From Drosophila miranda (taxonomy: Eukaryota; Arthropoda; Insecta; Diptera; Drosophilidae), in the NCBI RefSeq assembly GCF_003369915.1, contig NC_046677.1, forward strand, positions 30,770,913 to 30,834,912: 64,000 nt of DNA, read 5' to 3'. Both the position numbers and the translations under genes were made by a program. Numbering within the stretch: the first letter of the stretch is position 1; every line of letters starts with the position of its first letter. The notes beneath the pieces were generated by a model. The model was given only the letters and a program-made list of their open reading frames with translations, was not told where the DNA came from and made no database searches. This document shows positions 45,645 to 56,747 of this stretch, in pieces.

Positions 45645-46970
45645 CTAAAAGAGTGCTGGAATGGCACACTTGTCGTTCTTTGTGTGAGTAAGAATATGTC
45701 TCTGGTAGCTTTTGTTTTTGTATTTAAATAACCTGGAGCAGTGGGAACATTTGTAGGGTAGCTCCCCCGTGTGCGTCCGACTGTGTACTTGGAGATGGGC
45801 GTTTTGTTGAAATGACTTCGAGCAGTGAGAGCATTTGTACGGTCGATCCCCTGTGTGAGTACGGATGTGTGCATCGAGCTTGGATTTTTGTAAGAAAGAC
45901 TTTGAGCAGTTGGTGCATTTGTAGGGTCGTTCATCTGTGTGCATTCGAATGTGAGCCCTAAGGTGTTCGGGCAAACGAAACAATTTTGAACAGTGAGGAC
46001 ATTGGTGAGGTCGTTCATTCGTGTGTGTCCGGATATGAGCTGCGAGATAATCCGATCGGACAAAGCCTTTAGAACAGAGACTACATTTATACGGTCGCTC
46101 CCCCGTGTGTGTACGGATGTGTACTTGAAGATCGAAATTTTGCGTAAAAGACTTTCCACATTGGGAACATAGGAAGGGTCGTTCACCCGTGTGCGTACGG
46201 ATGTGTAATTTAAGTTCGTAGTTTTTTATAAAAGACTTAAGGCAGTGGGAACATTGGTAGGGCCTTTCGCCGGTATGTGTACGAATGTGGTCTCTGAGAT
46301 GTGTACGTTGAGAAAAAGATCTGGTGCAGTGGGTGCATTGGTAGGGTCGCTCACCGGTATGCACACGAATATGATCTCGAAGAGTTCCGGCAAGGGAAAA
46401 GGACGAAGAACAGTAACTACACTGATAAGGTCTCTCCCCTGTATGAATACGGGTGTGTAATTTGAGTTCGTCTTTGTGAAAAAAGTCTTTTGAGCAAGCG
46501 GAGCATTGGTAGCGTCGTTTACTCGTGTGAGATTTTATGTGTCTATATAAGTTGGATTTGTGCTTATACCCATTCGGACAATGGGGACACTTAAACCGAA
46601 TATTCAAATCCTCATCAAGTTTATATATTTGTTCATTGGTGGCAAAATCAGACTGCACGCTTTCACTACCTGACATTTTCCAGTCTTCGTCTTCAAGATT
46701 ATCATAGATGGCTTCTTCTATATCCTCTTCCATCACTGGGAAATAGAGTTTATGGCTCTGCTCACAGATTTTTTTAAGATTGAAGGCATTTACAGCATCC
46801 TCTAGGCAAGGCGGGCATATTTTTTCTGGCAGTGAATCCCCTCGCCTAACCACGTACCCGGTACACTGGGCTATCATGTCAGCAATGCAAGTGTCCCATT
46901 TTTGTGTCTCATCAAAAATGTTTGTGAGTGCTCCGGATCTGTCCATGCAAACTCTGCATATCTCCTCCAT
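45645..46970 (-). CDS. ZAD zinc-finger protein 3 of the cluster (ZAD + 11 fingers)
   Basis: 441 residues: a ZAD with CRVC and CPPC pairs ([20 protein letters not shown]), an acidic linker to about residue 125, then 11 C2H2 fingers mostly joined by [16 protein letters not shown] linkers. The last finger has the long [12 protein letters not shown] form. The C-terminus ([10 protein letters not shown]) resembles gene 6 (SDKYAIPALF), and the upstream 230 bp are very similar to those of gene 6. The two are therefore the most recent pair of duplicates or have exchanged sequence. Confidence 0.9.
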   Translation of the reverse strand: MEEICRVCMDRSGALTNIFDETQKWDTCIADMIAQCTGYVVRRGDSLPEKICPPCLEDAVNAFNLKKICEQSHKLYFPVMEEDIEEAIYDNLEDEDWKMSGSESVQSDFATNEQIYKLDEDLNIRFKCPHCPNGYKHKSNLYRHIKSHTSKRRYQCSACSKDFFHKDELKLHTRIHTGERPYQCSYCSSSFSLAGTLRDHIRVHTGERPYQCTHCTRSFSQRTHLRDHIRTHTGERPYQCSHCLKSFIKNYELKLHIRTHTGERPFLCSQCGKSFTQNFDLQVHIRTHTGERPYKCSLCSKGFVRSDYLAAHIRTHTNERPHQCPHCSKLFRLPEHLRAHIRMHTDERPYKCTNCSKSFLQKSKLDAHIRTHTGDRPYKCSHCSKSFQQNAHLQVHSRTHTGELPYKCSHCSRLFKYKNKSYQRHILTHTKNDKCAIPALF

Positions 46971-47136
46971 TGTGCTGCAAAAAAACTAAGTTTAAATAAA
47001 CGGAATTTAAAACACACACAATTACGAATTGAGGCGAATAAAAAACAAAAAACGAACCAAGTCGTGTGGCTTTTATAATTTGCAAATATTTTTTTCGTCA
47101 CAAATTTGTTGTTGACCACAGAGCATACGAATAGAG

Positions 47137-47189
47137 CTGTTAAGCGCAAAGTGTAAAACAGATGATTGCTTTTATGTGCTGTTAGGCGC
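47137..47189 (-). promoter_or_regulatory. Two shared upstream motifs of ZAD gene 3
   Basis: CTGTTAAGCGC (47137-47147) and CTGTTAGGCGC (47179-47189) lie 167 and 209 bp upstream of the ATG. The pair, with the same 42-bp offset, is present before gene 6. Confidence 0.55.
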
Positions 47190-48303
47190 GAATGAAATCG
47201 GAGGACTGTATAAATATTTTATTATCGAAGTTAATTATTTTGAAGATAGTGTTTTTATAAACTATTCGTTTGAACAAATCAGAACTAAATTATTTTATTT
47301 TCACTCCAAAAAACCTCTTTGAACAAAGGATGTCTTTCTGTGAATTTGGATTCGTTAACATGCACAAAACCACCGCATTTGAATTTGGCTTGGGACAGGT
47401 CAAGAACAAGATTAGCAGTTTTAAGAACTTGAGAGTAATCATAAATACATAGTCATTTTGGTATTTAAAAGTGATACGATCTCGCATATGTATATAGCCC
47501 GCAATTAGGGACTTTTTTGCCATCCAATAGATACCCTGAACTTTTCTTAAATCTTTTGGTTATTGATGCCTACGGTTCGGTAGAGATCCTAATCCTGACA
47601 GGCAGCTATGTTTTAGCTCCTTTGGATAGCAAAAGTAGAGCTTTAAACATTGACACACATTTTGTCACCTTAAATTGACTATTGACGAGTCCTGACGTAT
47701 GCGTATGGCATTGAATGAATAGTCGCATCCTTGTTGGTATATGGAAAATAGGGTATGCGCTAATCAGCATCCTGGGAACTATCTCTGACAGATTTTACGA
47801 AGTGGATAGATTCTTCCGTATGTATAGTTTATAAGCCAAATCCCGATGAGTGCATGGTCTGGGGGCATCACATAACATAAGAAAAATATGCTGGCCATCG
47901 TCCATAACATCACCATCGATCTGTGCCATTGGGGGCATATGTAAGTCCGGGTATAAAATAATGTTATGCAAGCCTTTGCTGATAGATGGCCCACTCCAAA
48001 CCCGATTCCGAGCCCCAAATCAAATACGACAGTCACAAATAATGGACAATAGATTACTACAGACCAATCGCGAGATGAATTTGTATTTAAATTAGTACAA
48101 TACATTTTTGTCTTTTCGGGAATAACTAAAGTTAAATAAATTATCGAATCGTTCGGCATTGTATGATGAGGGGATCCGTTATCAGTATCTTCAGCTGCAC
48201 ACTCTAGTGTGCGCTAGCCCTAAAGGTCGTGGTTTAGGTGTCGTATAGATTTTTTGTCGAAGAGTGGCTAAATGAAGAATTAAATTGTTTCCTTTTTTAC
48301 ACT
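47190..48303. other. Spacer between zinc-finger genes 3 and 4
   Basis: About 1.1 kb of mostly AT-rich sequence. Open frames up to about 126 codons occur (for example minus strand 47779-48159), but none shows a domain or composition that I would call coding. No terminal repeats were recognised. Confidence 0.4.
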
Positions 48304-49590
48304 TTAACGGTCATTTTTTGTGTGAGTTCGGGTGTGCTTTTGAAGATAAGAGTTTTGTTTAAATGTCTTTGGGCAGTAAGAACACGTGTAGAGTTTCTCC
48401 TCAGTGTGGGTAAGGATGTGTTCGGTGAGATGGTGCTTTTGCTTGAATGACTTGAAGCAGTGCGTGCACGAGTAAGGTCGATCACCTGTGTGAATACGGG
48501 TATGTATTTGCAGATGGTGGTTTTGTTTAAAGGACTTTTCGCAGTAAGAACACTGGTACAGCTGTTCTCCAGTGTGCGTACGAGTGTGCACATTGAGGCC
48601 AGATTTTTGCTTAAATGATTTTGAGCAGTGAGTGCATTGAAAAGGTCGATCTCCGGAATGACTTCGGATGTGCGCTTTGAGGGTGTTATGTTGTGTAAAC
48701 GCCTTTGAACATTGACTGCACTGATACGGTCGCTCCCCAGTATGCGTACGAATGTGTAATTTGAGTTCGTATTTTTGTATAAACGACTTTGAGCACTCGG
48801 AGCATTTGTAGGCTCGTTCGCCGGTATGTGTACGGACGTGAACCCCAAGAGTTCCAGCTTGGGAAAAGGACTTGGGGCAGTGCGAACACTTATACGGTCT
48901 TTCTCCTGTGTGAGTACGTACATGTGTTTCCAAATGCTGTTTTTTGTTAAAAGACATCGTACAGAAAGAGCAATTGAAGCGTTGATCACCTGTATGTGAG
49001 CGAATGTGATCACTTAGAACTCCGGCTCGCGAAAAAGTCATCGAACAGTGATTACATTTATATGGTCGCTCCCCAGTGTGAATACGGGTGTGTTCAATAA
49101 GATGGGATTTTTGTTGAAAGGATTTCAGGCAGTCGGAGCACTTATATGGTCGGTCCCCTATGTGCGTACGGATGTGATGTTGTAGGCTTGACTTTCTTAT
49201 GTAGGACTTCGGGCAGTGACTACATTTAAACAGAAGAGCCGCATCCTTATCATGAATATTTTCATTGCCGGAACAATCGGACTGCTCGCCTTCATTACCT
49301 GAAATCTCAGAATCCTCGTCTTCAATGTTTTCACAGAGATCTTCTATATCCTCCTCCATCACTGGGAAATAAATTTGATGGCTTTGCTCACAGGTTTTTA
49401 TAAGATTGAATCCATTTACAGCATCCTCAAGGCAAGGCGGGCATATGTTTTCAGGCAGTAAATCGCCTCGCCTTACCTCGTACCCAGTACACTGTGCTAT
49501 AATGTCAGCTATGCAATCTGTGTGTGTCTCATCAAAAATGTTTGTGAATGCTCCGGAGTTTCCCATACAAACTCTGCACATTTCCTCCAT
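48304..49590 (-). CDS. ZAD zinc-finger protein 4 of the cluster (ZAD + 11 fingers)
   Basis: 428 residues. The ZAD keeps the CRVC and CPPC pairs, but a 6-bp deletion removes two residues in the segment that reads THTWDTCIAD in gene 1 and THTDCIAD here. The linker is acidic and 11 C2H2 fingers follow. Finger linkers are mainly TGERPYKC, with TGEQLYQC and TEEKLYTC towards the end. The protein stops just after the last finger. The upstream motif CTGTTACGCGC is at 49758-49768, 168 bp before the ATG. Confidence 0.9.
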   Translation of the reverse strand: MEEMCRVCMGNSGAFTNIFDETHTDCIADIIAQCTGYEVRRGDLLPENICPPCLEDAVNGFNLIKTCEQSHQIYFPVMEEDIEDLCENIEDEDSEISGNEGEQSDCSGNENIHDKDAALLFKCSHCPKSYIRKSSLQHHIRTHIGDRPYKCSDCLKSFQQKSHLIEHTRIHTGERPYKCNHCSMTFSRAGVLSDHIRSHTGDQRFNCSFCTMSFNKKQHLETHVRTHTGERPYKCSHCPKSFSQAGTLGVHVRTHTGERAYKCSECSKSFIQKYELKLHIRTHTGERPYQCSQCSKAFTQHNTLKAHIRSHSGDRPFQCTHCSKSFKQKSGLNVHTRTHTGEQLYQCSYCEKSFKQNHHLQIHTRIHTGDRPYSCTHCFKSFKQKHHLTEHILTHTEEKLYTCSYCPKTFKQNSYLQKHTRTHTKNDR

Positions 49591-49757
49591 TGTCCTGCAA
49601 GTAAATTAATTTGAATGGCTGGAATACAGCAATATACACATATTTGTGAACTATGTGGATTATCAAACGCACAAGCAACAAAATTCTACGGCCTTTATAA
49701 AAACTATATTGCTAGGCACAAATTGTTTTGTTTTGAGAAAATGGGAAACAAAATGTG

Positions 49758-49768
49758 CTGTTACGCGC
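49758..49768 (-). promoter_or_regulatory. Shared upstream motif of ZAD gene 4
   Basis: CTGTTACGCGC lies 168 bp upstream of the ATG, with one difference from the consensus CTGTTAGGCGC. Confidence 0.5.
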
Positions 49769-49844
49769 GAATAACATCTGTAGGACCGTGCAATCGAATA
49801 TTCGGAGATTTTAGATCGGGTAAGAATATGGGTAGTCGTTAAAG

Positions 49845-50090
49845 TTATTTAGGGATGTTTTGGATTAATAAAAACAGGGAAACGAAAGCATCTGCATCAT
49901 CCTTCGCACGTCTTTTGTAGGTTACGATTGAATCAATCCGTCTACAGGTCTGTGGATATATGCAAGGATCTTGAGCGGGAAGATTTGACGGATCTTGACC
50001 TTCTCGAGCCACCTTGTCCACCAGTAGCCATAATGCTTTGCAGGCCTTTAAATCTGGCACGCGGGTCCTTGCACACCCAACTCGGAGCCA
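49845..50090 (-). pseudogene. 3' part of a candidate exon cut by the LTR retrotransposon
   Basis: Read on the minus strand, the frame that ends with TAA at about 49845 (QNIPK) runs back to the LTR border. It continues without a stop on the far side (59757-59812) if the element and one GCCA copy are removed. The joined frame is about 100 codons with balanced composition (for example LKACKALWLLVDKVAREGQD and RRIDSIVTYKRRAKDDADAF). It is preceded by an acceptor-like TTTCATTTCAACAG near 59813-59826. I do not recognise the protein. It may be a host exon disrupted by the insertion, an older mobile sequence, or chance. Confidence 0.35.
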
Positions 50091-52014
50091 TGTAACGAAC
50101 CAGGCTGGGTGTTGGGGAGTGGGAGAAGGGCGCACGCGGTTATTCCCGGCTGGGATGCTCGTCGGCTAATTGGGGTGGTGATCTTGCCCTCCTCTCACCG
50201 GATGCCTATCCTCATTATTAACAAGTTAAAATTTATGCGTGCTACGACGAGAGTTAAGGTGGACCTAAAATTGCTTGAACACATAATTGGCCCTTTCTCC
50301 GACCTGTCCCCGAACGCTTTTCCCCGCCTCAGATCTCGTTGAGGGCGGATTGACCCTCCCTACCTTGGCCATTCCTAGGTCGCAATTTATATGGAATGAC
50401 CCCTTTGCGTCGTTATGGGATCCTCAGGGGCATTTGGCTAGCCGAAGGCAAAAAAAAACTGTGAACTAAAACATTATAAAATTTATTGAATTATGACTAA
50501 AAACTGAGCGATTCCTAAACTAAAACTAAATATAACCCAACAAAAAGTACGCATAAAAAGTAAAAGAATAAAAAAATAATATCAATAAAATTGCTTAATA
50601 ATGACGAGGAATAAAACTAACAATTATCTCGGAATTCATGTATAAAGACAGTACAACAGCCAGACCGAAAGGGGGGAAGAAACGGAACAAACAATAGGGG
50701 GAATTATGTAATTATCTAAATTTCTCTTTCCTTTTCTCTCATGAGTGGAATTGCCAGGGTTAAATTTTCTTGTTCATTCTCACTCACCCGATGATCCGCA
50801 TATCCACCGACGAAGCGCTTCCCGGAGGAGATTTGGACCTGTAAAGTGAACTCCAATCGGGAGTAAATCAAAGGCACACAGAAAAAAACCTCACTCACAA
50901 ATTAAACTCTTTGCTCGCTCCACTCTCACTTTGAGCGACTCATTCCACTCGAGTACAACAAAAAAACTCTCTCTGCCCTTTCTTTTTCTTCCTTTTCTTT
51001 CGCCTGCCCTTCGCCGACTGTCGCAGACTTTAACGCACAAAAAAACTAACAAAGAAATATTACTTAACTCATTAAATTATTAACACTAATCACTTAACAC
51101 TGAATCCTATTATTACTAGAGATCTCAGCCATTCCCGGTTTCTTTTAGTTTTAGATTTTCTCCCTTCCGAAATCACTCCATCGTTCCCTGGGACGGTTCC
51201 CGACGATAAAAATCACTCGCGAGACCACTCGAAAGACCCCGCCAGATCTCGGACTGCTCTTGCTTTCGCTCTAGCTGCGCTATATAGCCCTGCCTTGGCT
51301 CGCTTTTCAACAAGACGATTGAGTTTTTTTTTCTTCTTCCCCAAAAACCACTCAACTCTCGCTAGCGTGGCGTCGGTGCCCGTGTACTTGGGCCTGCAAT
51401 TTTTTCCAACGCTGCTTTGGCTGCTCCTCTGGACCCCTTCTGGCGTCCCTTGGACGCTCGATCTCCTCGACGCCTCGCGTCTTTGGATCCGCGAAGCTGA
51501 TCCGGGCCGCTTTGCAAAGAAAATACGGCGATGCGGCGTTCCTCCTTTGCGGTATCCACTGCGCCAATGGCCGGTCCTACACGGATGAAATTATCTGACT
51601 AGTCCAATTTTCCTTTACCCTTCTCAATCTCACCTAGGCTGGAAAACTAATGCCGGAATGCTGAAGCTCTTCTCCTCCCGCCGCGATTACACGTTTTTTT
51701 CCCTTTTTAGCACTTATAAAAAATACTTATTGGCTGTTGACAGAGAAAACGAACGCTCGGGTCGAGCGCCAAAACGGGAAGAGACCGAAGCCAAGCCCCT
51801 CAACAAGCTACAACCCTCGGGCCCTCTCAAAGGACAGGGTGAAATGCCAGAGAAAGTTGACAATCCAAGCTGTTAACTCTATCACTCTTCCTATGCCACT
51901 TTTCGTGATCTCCCCGACCTAGCCCATAGAGGGTGTTTGGTCTACCACGGCCCTTACGGTGCCGACCACTAGATGGCGCTGCGAACTAGCTCTCTCGCTG
52001 ATCCAAGCGTTACA
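50091..52014 (-). repeat. 3' LTR (1,924 bp)
   Basis: It matches the other LTR throughout by eye except for 7 extra bases (AATGGCC) near 51564-51575. It starts TGTAAC and ends GTTACA. Small open frames inside it recur in the other LTR and are not taken as genes. Confidence 0.93.
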
Positions 52015-52027
52015 AATACCCCCCGCC
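52015..52027 (-). other. Polypurine tract
   Basis: On the element strand, GGCGGGGGGTATT directly abuts the 3' LTR. This is the expected place for the plus-strand primer of reverse transcription. Confidence 0.65.
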
Positions 52028-52080
52028 GAAGATCTGACTTAGTGGTATCACACAAGTCGGATCCAAACTGCGCGGATCAG

Positions 52081-55000
52081 CTATTGTTTTAAGTCTTTCG
52101 CGTGGTATCGCCCAATAGACCGTCCTTGTAGATCCTCCAACTCATAATAAGCATTACCTATCTTCTTGCGGATTCTGGCCTTCACATAGGCTGGGCCCAG
52201 TTTGGCACTATAGCCAGCCTGGAAGTTGCTCTGCTTAAAGTTCCTCCGGAACACCTCTTGGCCCACTTGGTACGAAACCTCCCTTGATCTCAAATTGTAA
52301 TTTCGTTCGTTTTTCTGCCTTTGCTTTTCCATTACCATTAAGGCCTTGCTACGTACCAATTCCAACGAATCCTCCTTGGAGAAGACTAGGGATTTATCTT
52401 CCAACAATCGAAGAGCTCTCAGAACTTTATACGTTTCCCCGGAGCTAACGAACTGCTGCCCAAATACCATATAATAGGGCGAAGTTCCAAGGCTAGAATG
52501 GACCGCGGTTCGCAAGGCGCAACAAATGCTGCTCAGCTCCTCGTCCCAATTTTTCTGATCGGACCTCACATAGGAACGAATGGCGGCAATTACAGATCGG
52601 TTTACTCGCTCTGACGCATTCGACTGCGGAGAGTATACTGCTGTGGCCGTGTGTGATATCTTGTGCGCTTTTAGAAACTTTTGGAAGACTTCCGACTTAA
52701 ATTGCGAGCCATTGTCCGATACGATGGTCTCCGGAAAGCCAAAAGTGTGGAATAGATCTTGCTGCAGATACTTGATCACGAGATCAGCCGTTAGTTTTTT
52801 TACAGCCTTCAGGAAGACAAACTTAGAATAGTGGTCTAGTACTATAAATATGCCAATATTCCCGCTTTTTGAACGTGGATAAGGGCCGAGAAAATCTACG
52901 TATAGCTTCTGGAAAAACCTCTGCGACTCGGGTGCCACTCCCAACGGGGGTCGCTGGACAGAGTTCGGTGCTTTAGTTGCTTTACAAGTGTCGCACGCGA
53001 GTACATACGCTTTTACATCTTTGACTAAACTTGGCCAATAGAGAAACTGTCGCACTCGCTCTAGAGTCTTATGAATTCCCCCATGCGATGCTAAGGGATG
53101 GTCGTGAGCATTGGCTAGTACCTCTGGAATGAGACTCTGTGGGATCCATAACTTCCAGATAAAATGATCATGAAGAGTACTCCCTGTGGCGAAATCACAC
53201 TTCCTATACACACGATCTCCGACCACCCTCAGATCCGGCAAGTTAACGTCATTGGCCCTTATTCTGCTTACCAGCTCCACATACTCGTCGGACTGAAAAG
53301 CTGGTGACTCGAGATCAACTGCTTGTCCATAACCGACATCAACGGCCGCCAACTCTTCTTCATTAACTCTGGATAAGGCATCGGGTACAACATTTAAACG
53401 CCCACTCCGGTGTTCTATTTTGAAGTTAAAGCCCTGTAATTTCAATGCCCATCGGGCCAGCCGCGAATGTAGATCCGTCTGCGTCATGAGCCATTTCAGA
53501 GATGCATGATCGGTGATAACCGTAAAATCATGTCCCTCTATGTATGCCCTAAAACGATTGATGCAAACAATCGCCGCCAGACACTCTTGCTCGGTCACAG
53601 AATAATTTCTTTGCGCCTTATTAAGTTTTTTCGACACAAAAGCTATCGGAAATTCGTCTCCTTCCGGAGTCTTTTGCACTAAGACACCTCCAACACCTGA
53701 CTTGCTGGCATCACAATGCACAAAGAAAGGTTGGCTAAAATCGGGACTACGAAGAACTGGCGCAGAGCACAACAGTTTTTTAAGTTCCTCGAACGCGGTA
53801 CGTCCTTCTGGAGTCATGACAAATCTGCACTTAGGTTTCAGCAGGTCAGTGAGAGGGGAAGCTATCGACGCAAAATTTGCTATAAATTTACGATACCATC
53901 CAACCATCCCAAGGAATCTCCGTAGGGCTCTCAAAGAGTTCGGCACTGGAAAGTCTATCATGGCCGAAATTTTCCCGGGATCCGTTCGAATGACACCCTC
54001 CCCGACGATATGACCAAGATATTTCACCGAACGCATACAGAATTTGCTCTTTTCTACGTTGAGCGTTAATCCAGCCAATCGAACATGCTGCGCTACAACT
54101 CTCAACACCTTCATATGCGACTCAAAGCTATCGGAAACAATTAACAGGTCGTCCAAGTAGACGAAGACTTCATTGCGAAGTTCCGCAGGGATCACCTTGT
54201 CCATCAATCTGGTCATGGTTTGCGACGCGTTGGTGAGACCGAACGGCATAACCTTAAACTGATATAAAGGTTTACCTGGAATTGTGAAAGCAGTTTTGTC
54301 CCGAGACTCCGGATCTAAGGGTATCTGCCAATAGGCATCCTTGAGATCCAGACTCGAGATGAACATGGCTCTGGGGAGGCGACTTAGTATACCGTCTATT
54401 TGCGGCAACGGATAGGCGTCCTTTCGTGTAACAGCATTGACTTTTCGGCTGTCTAGGCAAAGTCGAACCTTTCCCGGTTTCTGGACTAGCACAACTGGAG
54501 AGGACCAGGCGCTATCAGATTCCTCAATAACTCCTAATTTGAGCATCCTATCCACTTCGGCATACAGCAGTTTCTCCACGGCTGGTGACACGGGAAAATG
54601 CCGTTGTTTTACAGGCTTAGCATCTCCTGCATCGATGGAGTGCGACAAAACCGATGTTCTACCCAAACCAGAGACTGCAAAGGATGGAAATTCCGACACA
54701 ACCTTCTGCAACTCCTCTTTCTGACTTGGAATTAGTACGTGCGATTCCTGACAAATTTCTGCTACCTGCATCTCCGGAGGTAATAAATTGAACGTTGACC
54801 AAAAATCGATTCCTAGATATAAGTCCTGGCTAAGCGACGGAATGATATGTAGTTCTAAATCCTTCACGACGTTATCATAGGTGACTGGAGTTCTCAATCG
54901 ACCCAGAACCTCCTGCCGCCTGCCATCTGCAGTATGAGCAACTGAGATGCCCCGTTTAAATGGAATCCTGCTGGTAATTATTTGTTTAGCCAAATTCCCA

Positions 55001-55467
55001 CCAACTACACTCATCGCTGCCCCCGTATCTAACAACCCAAGCACTGGCCGCTCAAAAATTTTTACCTCTGCGTACGGACGTTTATCGAGCTCTTTGTATC
55101 TAATCGCATTTATTGACTTAGCTGCCTTCCAAAATGATCTCATCCGTTTGGAGTGTCTTGAATTGGATCTACGACGGAACAGTGTTTCTACAGCCTCTGC
55201 ATCTGAATTAGAATTAATGAAATTATGCCATAAATTTGTTTTTACTGTACTGACGGGCTGGACTGGAATGCTCGTATCTATAACTGCCTGGTGTTGATTT
55301 TCTACTGGCTGGCGTCTGGGTTCGCGGATTTTTGGCGACGCACACTCTGAAGCTGACGAGGCTGTGTGCTCGCCATGCCGTTTTTTTTCTGACATTTTTC
55401 GCAAGCTGGTTTGTAAATGTTTGGAATGCCACACCCATAGCAAAAGATCTTGCGTTTGGATTCGCAA
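52081..55467 (-). CDS. pol: Pol polyprotein (protease, reverse transcriptase, RNase H, integrase)
   Basis: An uninterrupted frame of 1,128 codons. The retroviral-type protease has LLDTGA (about 146-150). Reverse transcriptase has LDLKDAYWQIPL and VYLDDLLIV (YLDD at 437-440). RNase H has FFVHCDASKSGVGG. The integrase zinc-binding HHCC region (HGGIHKTLERVRQFLYW to CDTC) is followed by a catalytic core with Asp (YVDFLGP), Asp (VSDNGSQF) and Glu (SNASERVNRS) all present. It is in the -1 frame relative to gag; the first 28 or so codons shown lie upstream of the slippery site and are probably not translated as pol. No defect was seen. Confidence 0.93.
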   Translation of the reverse strand: MRIQTQDLLLWVWHSKHLQTSLRKMSEKKRHGEHTASSASECASPKIREPRRQPVENQHQAVIDTSIPVQPVSTVKTNLWHNFINSNSDAEAVETLFRRRSNSRHSKRMRSFWKAAKSINAIRYKELDKRPYAEVKIFERPVLGLLDTGAAMSVVGGNLAKQIITSRIPFKRGISVAHTADGRRQEVLGRLRTPVTYDNVVKDLELHIIPSLSQDLYLGIDFWSTFNLLPPEMQVAEICQESHVLIPSQKEELQKVVSEFPSFAVSGLGRTSVLSHSIDAGDAKPVKQRHFPVSPAVEKLLYAEVDRMLKLGVIEESDSAWSSPVVLVQKPGKVRLCLDSRKVNAVTRKDAYPLPQIDGILSRLPRAMFISSLDLKDAYWQIPLDPESRDKTAFTIPGKPLYQFKVMPFGLTNASQTMTRLMDKVIPAELRNEVFVYLDDLLIVSDSFESHMKVLRVVAQHVRLAGLTLNVEKSKFCMRSVKYLGHIVGEGVIRTDPGKISAMIDFPVPNSLRALRRFLGMVGWYRKFIANFASIASPLTDLLKPKCRFVMTPEGRTAFEELKKLLCSAPVLRSPDFSQPFFVHCDASKSGVGGVLVQKTPEGDEFPIAFVSKKLNKAQRNYSVTEQECLAAIVCINRFRAYIEGHDFTVITDHASLKWLMTQTDLHSRLARWALKLQGFNFKIEHRSGRLNVVPDALSRVNEEELAAVDVGYGQAVDLESPAFQSDEYVELVSRIRANDVNLPDLRVVGDRVYRKCDFATGSTLHDHFIWKLWIPQSLIPEVLANAHDHPLASHGGIHKTLERVRQFLYWPSLVKDVKAYVLACDTCKATKAPNSVQRPPLGVAPESQRFFQKLYVDFLGPYPRSKSGNIGIFIVLDHYSKFVFLKAVKKLTADLVIKYLQQDLFHTFGFPETIVSDNGSQFKSEVFQKFLKAHKISHTATAVYSPQSNASERVNRSVIAAIRSYVRSDQKNWDEELSSICCALRTAVHSSLGTSPYYMVFGQQFVSSGETYKVLRALRLLEDKSLVFSKEDSLELVRSKALMVMEKQRQKNERNYNLRSREVSYQVGQEVFRRNFKQSNFQAGYSAKLGPAYVKARIRKKIGNAYYELEDLQGRSIGRYHAKDLKQ

Positions 55468-56747
55468 TCCTGGTACCGATGTCCTTCCTTATGGCAGTTC
55501 CAGCATACCAAGGCCAACGCTCCTATTTCGGCTTCGCCCTCACCTTCGGAAAACTCCGTTTCGTCATCAGACATGTGCTCCTCCACCAACTCAGCTACTT
55601 GCCTACGGAAAGGGACACTCTTTTGATACCCATAATTCCGTCTCACGTCCTCCAGGAAATTCTCTCTTCGTCTGCATATTTCCCTGAGCTCCCCAACCGA
55701 AGTTATTTTTATATTGAGCAACTCGTGCCTTACTTCGGGCCTCAAATTTCTTCGCAGTATGTCTACCACAGACTTTTCTGACAAGGGAGACTCTAAACTA
55801 TCCATTAGCTGGACTATGGCATCATAAAAGGCATCGAACCCTTCCTTTTCTTTCTGCTTCCGGTCCCTGATCGCCTCTCGAATGTCCACATCCGTGCGAG
55901 TGTCTCGGAACTGTTTCTTTAATGCCTGACAAAGCACATCCCATCGGACTACTACCACTGACTTATGAAACCTCCAAAAGAATTCCCGAGCCTTTCCGTC
56001 AAAGAGGATGCTAGCGTTGCTACATAGCACCGCAAAGTTGCTTTCCAGCGTTGCATGGGTGAGAGCTTCTACCCTATAGATAAAATTATCAGCGCTAATT
56101 CCATCCGCATTCCCGCTAAATCGTAGCTTCCAACCATTCATAATGTGTACGACCTTGTCCGGCCTTTGGGACAGATCGGAAGCTAAACTTCTAGGAGTGT
56201 CTCTGCCCTCTCTGTAAAATCCTGCCGATTCTCGGCCTCCGCCTGCTTCCTGACCCTGCGAACTATGGTCTGGAGCTATATTTCGAGTGTGTTGATCCCG
56301 GCCAGTCAGTTGAAGATGAGCAGCGACATTGGTTTGTATTATTTGCGCCATCTGCTCCGACAACTGGGTTAAAAGGTCGTTTTGCATGGCTCGCACTGCT
56401 TGGGTAATCATGATTCCTATATTCCCGCCATCAACTGAAGCTGAACCTGGATTATTATTTGCTGATCCCGTCGCTGGGGTGCCTGAAGCTTTTTCTTTGC
56501 TTCCTGCCTGCTGTTTGGCGGTTTGCGTGCCCGAAACCGATGCGCCGCCTTGCAACTCAAAAGTGACTCTTCCACATCTGGGACATTTAGCATTTTCCTT
56601 CGAGTAGGGGACGATGCAAGCTTTATGAAATTCGTGGCCACACCTGGTCTTGTATGAGTGCAGGGACCCAAACTCTTCCCCACACAGAATGCAAACGGAC
56701 GGATTTACAGGTTCTCCCTCCATTATTGATTCCCTTCGGCACGTCAA
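55302..56747 (-). CDS. gag: Gag of the LTR retrotransposon, with N-terminal RING-H2 finger
   Basis: A 481-residue structural protein. An unexpected RING-H2 finger is at residues 19-58: C19, C22, C36, H38, H41, C44, C55 and C58, with spacing typical of the family. A second Met at residue 9 is an equally good start. A Ser/Gly-rich linker follows. The capsid-like region (about 190-400) includes AREFFWRFHKS and FRDTRTDVDIREAIRDRKQK. Two zinc knuckles close the protein: CWNCHKEGHRYQDC (415-428), then CYGCGIPNIYKPACEKC. The frame overlaps pol by 166 bp. Confidence 0.9.
   Translation of the reverse strand: MTCRRESIMEGEPVNPSVCILCGEEFGSLHSYKTRCGHEFHKACIVPYSKENAKCPRCGRVTFELQGGASVSGTQTAKQQAGSKEKASGTPATGSANNNPGSASVDGGNIGIMITQAVRAMQNDLLTQLSEQMAQIIQTNVAAHLQLTGRDQHTRNIAPDHSSQGQEAGGGRESAGFYREGRDTPRSLASDLSQRPDKVVHIMNGWKLRFSGNADGISADNFIYRVEALTHATLESNFAVLCSNASILFDGKAREFFWRFHKSVVVVRWDVLCQALKKQFRDTRTDVDIREAIRDRKQKEKEGFDAFYDAIVQLMDSLESPLSEKSVVDILRRNLRPEVRHELLNIKITSVGELREICRRRENFLEDVRRNYGYQKSVPFRRQVAELVEEHMSDDETEFSEGEGEAEIGALALVCWNCHKEGHRYQDCESKRKIFCYGCGIPNIYKPACEKCQKKNGMASTQPRQLQSVRRQKSANPDASQ
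55380..55386 (-). promoter_or_regulatory. Probable -1 ribosomal frameshift site, A AAA AAC
   Basis: On the element strand, the gag frame reads AAA AAA AAC just before the end of gag, giving the heptamer A AAA AAC in the correct phase (X XXY YYZ). Slipping back one base leads directly into the pol frame (KK then RHGEH). The site lies within the 166-bp gag/pol overlap. Confidence 0.65.

Noticed and set aside
50109-51922. Several ORFs of 60-97 codons inside the LTR, repeated in the second LTR
   Set aside because: They lie mostly antisense to the element or in the promoter region, have no recognisable domain, and recur only because the LTR is duplicated.
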